Origin: a virus
DNA length: 48,552 bases
Virus record (IMG/VR): IMGVR_UViG_3300046385_000146
Span: 1-48,552 of that record
Direction: 5' to 3' (one strand)
The notes beneath the pieces were generated by a model. The model was not told the DNA's origin. It saw nothing but the letters and a program-made list of their open reading frames with translations, and did no database searches. Position 1 is the first letter of the stretch. Every line of letters begins with the position of its first letter. The translations under genes were made by a program, and so were the position numbers. Positions 44,137 to 48,552 of this stretch are shown here, piece by piece.

Positions 44137-44631
44137 ATGCTAGAATTTGTACAAGAACCCCACCCTTTATTATCGGCCCAATTACCACCAGTTGATCCAG
44201 GTATCAACCTAGAAGCACTAAGCAAGGATATGTTCTTGCTGATGTGGAGCAATGGTGGTATTGGCCTGGCTGCACCGCAAGTAGGTATGGCTGTTCGTAT
44301 GTTTGTTATGGGCCCACAATCAGGACCTAACTATGTTTGCATCAACCCAGAGATCGTCGAAGTGTCAGCCATTATGGAAACTGCCACGGAAGGATGCTTA
44401 TCCTTCCCAAGTTTATGGTTAAATATCAAGAGACCAACCTGGGTACATGCACGTTATACAACACTAAGCGGCGAAACAGTAGAACAACGATTTGACGGAT
44501 TGCTTGCAAGATGTTATATTCATGAACTGGAGCATTTGAATGGCATCACATTTACAAAGTACAGTTCAGAGTTGGGATTGAAACTGGCGCGAACTCGTCA
44601 GCAAAAGAAATTACGTAAAACTAAAGGGTAA
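44137..44631 (+). CDS. def: Peptide deformylase
   Basis: A 164-residue peptide deformylase with all three motifs: GIGLAAPQVG (motif I, 41-50), EGCLSF (motif II, Cys87 zinc ligand), and HELEHLNG (motif III, His129, Glu130, His133). It removes the formyl group of nascent chains. Family proteins are 160-190 residues, so this is full length. Phage deformylases are known in marine T4-like cyanophages. It lies two bases before clpA and after dnaJ, in a maturation/proteostasis block. No Shine-Dalgarno is obvious. Confidence 0.96.
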   Translation: MLEFVQEPHPLLSAQLPPVDPGINLEALSKDMFLLMWSNGGIGLAAPQVGMAVRMFVMGPQSGPNYVCINPEIVEVSAIMETATEGCLSFPSLWLNIKRPTWVHARYTTLSGETVEQRFDGLLARCYIHELEHLNGITFTKYSSELGLKLARTRQQKKLRKTKG

Positions 44632-44632
44632 T

Positions 44633-46846
44633 ATGAGTCAAGAAAACGAAAACAACGGTAAAATTAACGAGGTTATTGCTCGTGCTTTTCAAGAAGCCCT
44701 TAACCGCGAACATGAGTATGTAACGCTGGAACATATTTTGCGTGTTATGTTGGACGAAGAAGATATCCGCGATGTTCTAACAGAATTACAAGTCAATGTA
44801 CACGACTTAAAAGACGAAATTGACAACTGGTTGCGCGAACAAGAAGACATTCGTGTCGAAGGTATCACCAAGCCACGCAAGACTGCAACTCTTGAGCGTT
44901 GCTTTAACCGTGCGTACACACAAGCTATCTTTACAGGCCGCGGGCACATGGAGCCACTGGACTTGCTTATCAGCATTTCTTCGGAAAAGAACAGCTATGC
45001 CAATTTCTTTCTGACCAAGAATGGCATTACAAAAGAAACTATTATTGCTTATGTTGGCAAATTGAAAGATGGTGCCAGCAAAGAAAGCAAAGTTGCTAAA
45101 AAGCGCGACGGTGAAAAGATTCTTGCCAAGTACACCACAAACTTGAACAAAGAAGCAGAAAAGCATGCAATTGATCCGCTAATTGGTCGCGAGAAGGAAG
45201 TGTTCCGTTTGGCACAAACGCTGACACGTAAAAAGAAAAACAATGCTATCATGGTTGGTGAGCCTGGCGTGGGTAAAACTGCCATCGTAGAAGGCCTTGC
45301 TGTGGCCATTGTTCGTAATGAAGTGCCTGAAGTACTCAAGAAGAAAGTTATCTATAGCTTGGAACTGGGCAAGCTGATGGCTGGTACTCGTTACCGTGGT
45401 GACTTTGAAGAACGCATGCAACATGTTCTTGAAGCACTGGAAGAACGTGATGACATTATCTTGTTCATTGACGAAATTCACATGATCATGGGTGCAGGCA
45501 ACACCGGCGGTGGCAGCATGGACGTTGCCAACTTGCTGAAGCCTGCCCTGGAAAAAGGCAAGCTACGTTGTATTGGTAGCACCACCTACGAGGAGTTCCG
45601 TGAACACTTTGAAAAGGATCGTGCGTTGTTGCGCCGCTTTACAAAGGTTGACGTCAATGAGCCAAGCGTAGAAGAAACTAAAATCATGTTGCGCCGTGTT
45701 GCTCCTGTGTATGCCAAACATCACGGGTTGGCCATCAACGAAGAAGCAATTGATTTGGCAATTGACTTGTCAATGAAGTATATGTTGGATCGTAAGTTGC
45801 CCGACAAGGCAATCGACATCATTGATGCTTCTATGGCACGTATGCGAGTGTTAAACGCTGAAGTCAAAGAAATTACCAAAGACAATATTCGCCAAGAAAT
45901 CAGCGACTTGACTCGTGTGCCAATTGAACAGCTTGGCGAGCAAAAAGGCGTTGCTGTCACTGAACTCGAAAGCCGTATGCGTACAAACGTGTTTGGTCAA
46001 GACGAAGCAATTGAACGCTTGATGAATATGGTGTACATTGCCAAATCCGGCTTGAAAGAAGTAAATCGTCCAATGGCTAACTTCTTGTTTGTTGGACCAA
46101 CTGGTACTGGTAAAACAGAACTTGCTAACCAACTTGCCGAAGGTCTAGGCATGGAAATAATCCGCTTTGACATGAGCGAATACAAGGAGCCGCACAAGAT
46201 TGCTTCGCTGATTGGTAGCCCGCCAGGTTACGTTGGTTACGGCGAAGGCAAAGCCGGCTCAGGTAAGTTGATCAATGAACTTGAACGTACTCCTAACTGT
46301 GTGTTGTTGTTTGATGAAATTGAAAAAGCGCACCCGGACGTTATCCAAGTATTGCTGGGCTTGATGGACAATGGTATTGTTACTGGATCCGACAACAAGC
46401 AAGTAAGTGCTCGTAATGCATTTGTTATCTTGACATCTAACTTGGGTGCTGCTGATAGCGAAAAACAAGTAATTGGTTTTGGTGATGGCTTTAACTCCAG
46501 TGCCAGCGACGAAGCTGTAAAACGTTTCTTCAGTCCAGAGTTCCGCAACCGTTTGGATGCAACCGTTAAGTTTAACCGCCTGCACAAAGATGTTATTCGA
46601 CGTATTGCCGACAAGTTTATCAACCAGATTCGCGCACAACTTGCAGAACAGAATCAAACAATTACAGTTAACGACTCTGCATTGGACTACTTGGCTGCAA
46701 ATGGTTATAGCGAAACAATGGGTGCTCGACCAATGAAGCGATTGATCAACGAAGAAATTCGATTACCAGTTGCTAAACGTATTATCAAGGATGGTTTGAA
46801 TGTCCATGCTGTAACAAGCGATGGTACAAAACTAGTAATTTCATAA
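44633..46846 (+). CDS. clpA: ClpA-like AAA+ unfoldase, ClpP-docking
   Basis: A 737-residue double-AAA+ Clp protein. Clp_N repeats at 10-140 ([20 protein letters not shown] resembles the ClpA domain that ClpS binds). D1 Walker A GEPGVGKT (209-216) and Walker [10 protein letters not shown]2 Walker A GPTGTGKT (488-495) and Walker B VLLFDEIE. There is no ClpB-type middle domain between D1 and D2. The D2 loop has [10 protein letters not shown] with IGF at 614-616, the ClpP-docking tripeptide site (IGL in E. coli ClpA). Hence it is a degradation-type unfoldase that would use host ClpP. TAATATG join to the deformylase gene. Confidence 0.95.
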   Translation: MSQENENNGKINEVIARAFQEALNREHEYVTLEHILRVMLDEEDIRDVLTELQVNVHDLKDEIDNWLREQEDIRVEGITKPRKTATLERCFNRAYTQAIFTGRGHMEPLDLLISISSEKNSYANFFLTKNGITKETIIAYVGKLKDGASKESKVAKKRDGEKILAKYTTNLNKEAEKHAIDPLIGREKEVFRLAQTLTRKKKNNAIMVGEPGVGKTAIVEGLAVAIVRNEVPEVLKKKVIYSLELGKLMAGTRYRGDFEERMQHVLEALEERDDIILFIDEIHMIMGAGNTGGGSMDVANLLKPALEKGKLRCIGSTTYEEFREHFEKDRALLRRFTKVDVNEPSVEETKIMLRRVAPVYAKHHGLAINEEAIDLAIDLSMKYMLDRKLPDKAIDIIDASMARMRVLNAEVKEITKDNIRQEISDLTRVPIEQLGEQKGVAVTELESRMRTNVFGQDEAIERLMNMVYIAKSGLKEVNRPMANFLFVGPTGTGKTELANQLAEGLGMEIIRFDMSEYKEPHKIASLIGSPPGYVGYGEGKAGSGKLINELERTPNCVLLFDEIEKAHPDVIQVLLGLMDNGIVTGSDNKQVSARNAFVILTSNLGAADSEKQVIGFGDGFNSSASDEAVKRFFSPEFRNRLDATVKFNRLHKDVIRRIADKFINQIRAQLAEQNQTITVNDSALDYLAANGYSETMGARPMKRLINEEIRLPVAKRIIKDGLNVHAVTSDGTKLVIS

Positions 46847-47472
46847 TGAAAGAACATAGCACTCAAAAACTATTTTGGAAGAAGTGGCCTTACAAAGCAA
46901 TCATTGGGATTTCTGCGGCGCGAAGTACATGGCACGGCGGGTACTCATTTAGCCACAGAAATAATAACGAACGTACTGAGGAATTTGCAAGGCTAAAGGA
47001 ATGGTTTAAGAATCATTTGCCCGAAGCTGGTATCCGTTGCGAAACACATTTAAGTGCGTTTTTATCAACTGAAGAAGAATTTGCAGAAGTACTTGATGCG
47101 TGGGGTCATAAAGTGCTTGAAGTTTGGAAACCCAAATCTGAATCAGCCAAAGATTTGCTTGTTGAGCACGAGTTTGATGTTGTCCGTGACCGTCTTTGGT
47201 ATGGCAAGTATTCAATTCGTGCAAGGATTCCATACAGTCATGAATTTAAAACTAATCATATTCCTGCCTTTAGAGAAGCAGTATTATCGTTGGGTGAAGG
47301 TAATTGGTACGCTGCTGGCCAATTGCTAGAAATTATCACTGCATCCAAAGCTGATCGTCACGGTTGGGGGCAACCCTTACACTTGTACCTTGCTAGTACA
47401 GAAGATGCGGCTATGCTACGACTACTGTGCGGCGACTACATAGAACGGTTTGAACGCATACGCAAACCATAA
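46846..47472 (+). CDS. Hypothetical protein, basic and Trp-rich (208 aa)
   Basis: Starts in TAATG of the clpA stop. KLFWKKWPYKAIIGISAARS begins a basic N-terminus; the middle is acidic and helical (STEEEFAEVLDAWGHKVLEV) and the C-terminus AAMLRLLCGDYIERFERIRK. No known motif. It could be a replication or packaging-associated protein of the T4-like set, but this is a guess. Followed by a hairpin with a late-type box. Confidence 0.65.
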   Translation: MKEHSTQKLFWKKWPYKAIIGISAARSTWHGGYSFSHRNNNERTEEFARLKEWFKNHLPEAGIRCETHLSAFLSTEEEFAEVLDAWGHKVLEVWKPKSESAKDLLVEHEFDVVRDRLWYGKYSIRARIPYSHEFKTNHIPAFREAVLSLGEGNWYAAGQLLEIITASKADRHGWGQPLHLYLASTEDAAMLRLLCGDYIERFERIRKP

Positions 47473-47487
47473 GTGCACTGCACAATA

Positions 47488-47520
47488 AAAGCCTCCCAAG
47501 CTAAATACTTCGGAGGCTTT
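47488..47520 (+). promoter_or_regulatory. Late promoter box in the loop of an RBS-hiding hairpin
   Basis: AAAGCCTCC (47488-47496) pairs with GGAGGCTTT (47512-47520), nine base pairs; one mismatch on, AAG (47498-47500) pairs with CTT (47508-47510), leaving CTAAATA (47501-47507) as the loop. GGAGG in the right arm is the ribosome site of the ATG at 47524. RNA read through from upstream would hide it; RNA started at the late box would lack the left arm. T4 genes such as e use this logic. As there is no U-run, it is not a typical terminator. Confidence 0.6.
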
Positions 47521-47523
47521 CAA

Positions 47524-47688
47524 ATGGCAAAAATATACGAAGAATTGATCGTAATCAAACTAAGCAAATTGCACAAGGAATCGCAGAGTGTAGGTACTCT
47601 TGTAGGCGATGACACTGTTGCTAACTTAGAAGCGATTGTACAACAACTTGTAGGTGAAGATGTAGTTGTTGAAGTAATCAAGGAGTAA
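47524..47688 (+). CDS. Small hypothetical protein, probable virion-region gene (54 aa)
   Basis: ATG 47524 with GGAGG eight bases upstream. MAKIYEELIVIKLSKLHKES then VANLEAIVQQLVGEDVVVEV. Small alpha/beta, like short T4-like proteins that sit at the head of structural operons. Its ribosome site is within the hairpin described above. Confidence 0.65.
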   Translation: MAKIYEELIVIKLSKLHKESQSVGTLVGDDTVANLEAIVQQLVGEDVVVEVIKE

Positions 47689-47692
47689 CAAC

Positions 47693-48058
47693 ATGAGTAT
47701 GCGTAATACAAACATGTTAGTTGCCAATGGTCAACTTGACCAAGAGGGTCCAGCAACTCGCGCTGACGGCTACTATGGATTTGCAGATGGTATGCAAACT
47801 GTAGGCTTTTATTTAAAAAACTTTGTAGGTAGAATCTATGTAGATGCTACACTAAGTGACAATCCCGGCAGTAACGATTGGTTCCCGATTGCATTAGGTG
47901 CCGCGGATTTCGTTGACTTTGAAACAGCACAAACTGGTATTGAAACTTTCAACATTGTTGGCAATTTTGTGTATTTGCGAGCTAAGATTCGCAGAAGTCA
48001 TGTAGGAAAACCAGTAAGCGATTTAGGCACTTGTGAACGAGTTGTGCTAAGTCTTTAA
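47693..48058 (+). CDS. Probable virion structural protein (121 aa)
   Basis: ATG with AAGGAGTAACAAC upstream, a strong site. MSMRNTNMLVANGQLDQEGP, GFYLKNFVGRIYVDATLSDN, FVYLRAKIRRSHVGKPVSD. Beta-rich with aromatic and Gly residues, a jelly-roll-like pattern common in small phage structural proteins. No exact family; virion role is inferred from position before a fibre-like gene. Confidence 0.62.
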   Translation: MSMRNTNMLVANGQLDQEGPATRADGYYGFADGMQTVGFYLKNFVGRIYVDATLSDNPGSNDWFPIALGAADFVDFETAQTGIETFNIVGNFVYLRAKIRRSHVGKPVSDLGTCERVVLSL

Positions 48059-48067
48059 GGAAACATT

Positions 48068-48552
48068 ATGGGTATCAGAGCAAGTTCAGGCGGGCAATTA
48101 GGCGGATCATCAAGCGGGTCAACGGGCAGCGTATTAACGCCCGAACAAGTCCAGGACATACTGTCAGAGGTAATTATTCCAGACACATCCGTACAAGGTT
48201 TAGCACTAACAGCAACTTATAACGATGCACTTGGCAAATTGGTATTGTCCTTGACAACTCCACCGTCGTCGCCAATTGCAAACGTTATCCCTGCCAGTAT
48301 CGAAGTACAGAAGCTTGGTTCAAGTCTAGGATCCGTTGAAGGTATTAACCTTGTAGGTAGCGGTGTTGGTTTAATTTCTGTATCTGACAATATTGCTACA
48401 ATTAACATCACAGGCGGTGATGGCACAGGTGGCGGTGGTGTTAGTATTGCTGGCGCAACTATTAACAGTAGCGGCAATTTAATTATTACACTAACAGACG
48501 GCACAGTTCTTAATACTGGACATGTTGTTGGTGCAGCCGGTGCAGCCGGTGC
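48068..48552 (+). CDS. Fibre-like structural protein, truncated at the window end
   Basis: ATG 48068 after AAGGAAACATT; open to the window edge (161 codons). MGIRASSGGQLGGSSSGSTG is a flexible start, then beta-strand/turn repeats (VEGINLVGSGVGLISVSDNI), Gly-rich GDGTGGGGVSIAGATINSSG, and VGAAGAAG at the edge, where a collagen-like GxY repeat may begin. Typical of tail fibre or whisker proteins. The C-terminus is outside the window. Confidence 0.75.
   Translation, partial: MGIRASSGGQLGGSSSGSTGSVLTPEQVQDILSEVIIPDTSVQGLALTATYNDALGKLVLSLTTPPSSPIANVIPASIEVQKLGSSLGSVEGINLVGSGVGLISVSDNIATINITGGDGTGGGGVSIAGATINSSGNLIITLTDGTVLNTGHVVGAAGAAG

Noticed and set aside
1-48552. CRISPR array, rRNA, tRNA, integrase or attachment site
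   Set aside because: No regularly spaced repeats, no rRNA-like sequence, no cloverleaf and no recombinase gene were seen on either strand.

Overview
The window is a gene-dense piece of a large double-stranded DNA tailed-phage genome. About 105 genes are packed with ATGA/TAATG overlaps, nearly all on the + strand. T4-like traits are a gp44-type clamp-loader ATPase, PhoH, an ATP-dependent DNA ligase, Hsp20, a HesB/IscA protein, a GroES-like protein, free-standing HNH and GIY-YIG endonucleases, and short A/T-rich late-promoter-like boxes (CTAAATA / AATAAATA). There is no rRNA, tRNA, CRISPR array or integrase. A BPSL0761-like protein, an AbrB-like protein and consensus sigma-70 promoters point to a Gram-negative, probably betaproteobacterial (Burkholderiales-type) host; this host call is inference. 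Exported proteins, two lipoproteins and an embedded o-spanin require a host with an outer membrane.

Layout. 1-4.2 kb: DNA ligase and a string of very small conserved phage genes. 4.2-9.3 kb: exported nuclease, P-loop kinase-like protein, SleB-like wall hydrolase plus small membrane protein, catalytically odd SNase homologue, Asp/Asn-hydroxylase-like oxygenase, and a 503-residue membrane/coiled-coil protein. 9.3-14.7 kb: ClpX, ribosomal protein bS21, Hsp20, ClpS, HAD phosphatase, two 2-oxoglutarate (2OG) oxygenase-like genes, SprT-like protease. 14.7-17.4 kb: a tandem family of small FAELIV-motif proteins and small membrane proteins. 17.4-21.5 kb: TauD-like oxygenase, HNH endonuclease, exported subtilisin-like protease. 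21.5-28.6 kb: accessory small genes, many with their own sigma-70 promoter, including a duplicated terminator-promoter cassette, a ParB-like protein and a lipoprotein. 28.6-33.2 kb: dCMP deaminase, exported ClpP-like protease, Bax-inhibitor-1-like membrane protein, betaproteobacterial-type small proteins, GIY-YIG endonuclease. 33.3-41.3 kb: DEDD exonuclease, 6-pyruvoyl-tetrahydropterin-synthase-like protein, HesB/IscA, truncated DnaE-like protein, GroES-like protein, clamp loader, HAD phosphatase, 2OG oxygenase, PhoH. 41.4-48.5 kb: late-looking genes, IF-1, nested spanin pair, DnaJ, peptide deformylase, ClpA, then the first probable virion genes, the last running off the window.

Three themes link the genes. 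(1) Host translation: the phage carries its own bS21, IF-1 and peptide deformylase. (2) Proteostasis: ClpX, ClpA and ClpS (both unfoldases keeping ClpP-docking loops although no cytosolic ClpP is present), DnaJ, Hsp20, a GroES-like cap, and separately two exported serine proteases. (3) Oxidation chemistry: five distinct Fe(II)/2OG-dioxygenase-like proteins. Regulation looks two-tiered: strong TTGACA-17-TATAAT promoters for early genes and late boxes for others. Several promoters of both kinds lie so close to the start codon that the mRNA should be leaderless. One late box sits in the loop of a hairpin that would hide the ribosome binding site of the first virion-like gene in read-through RNA, a logic known from T4 genes such as e.
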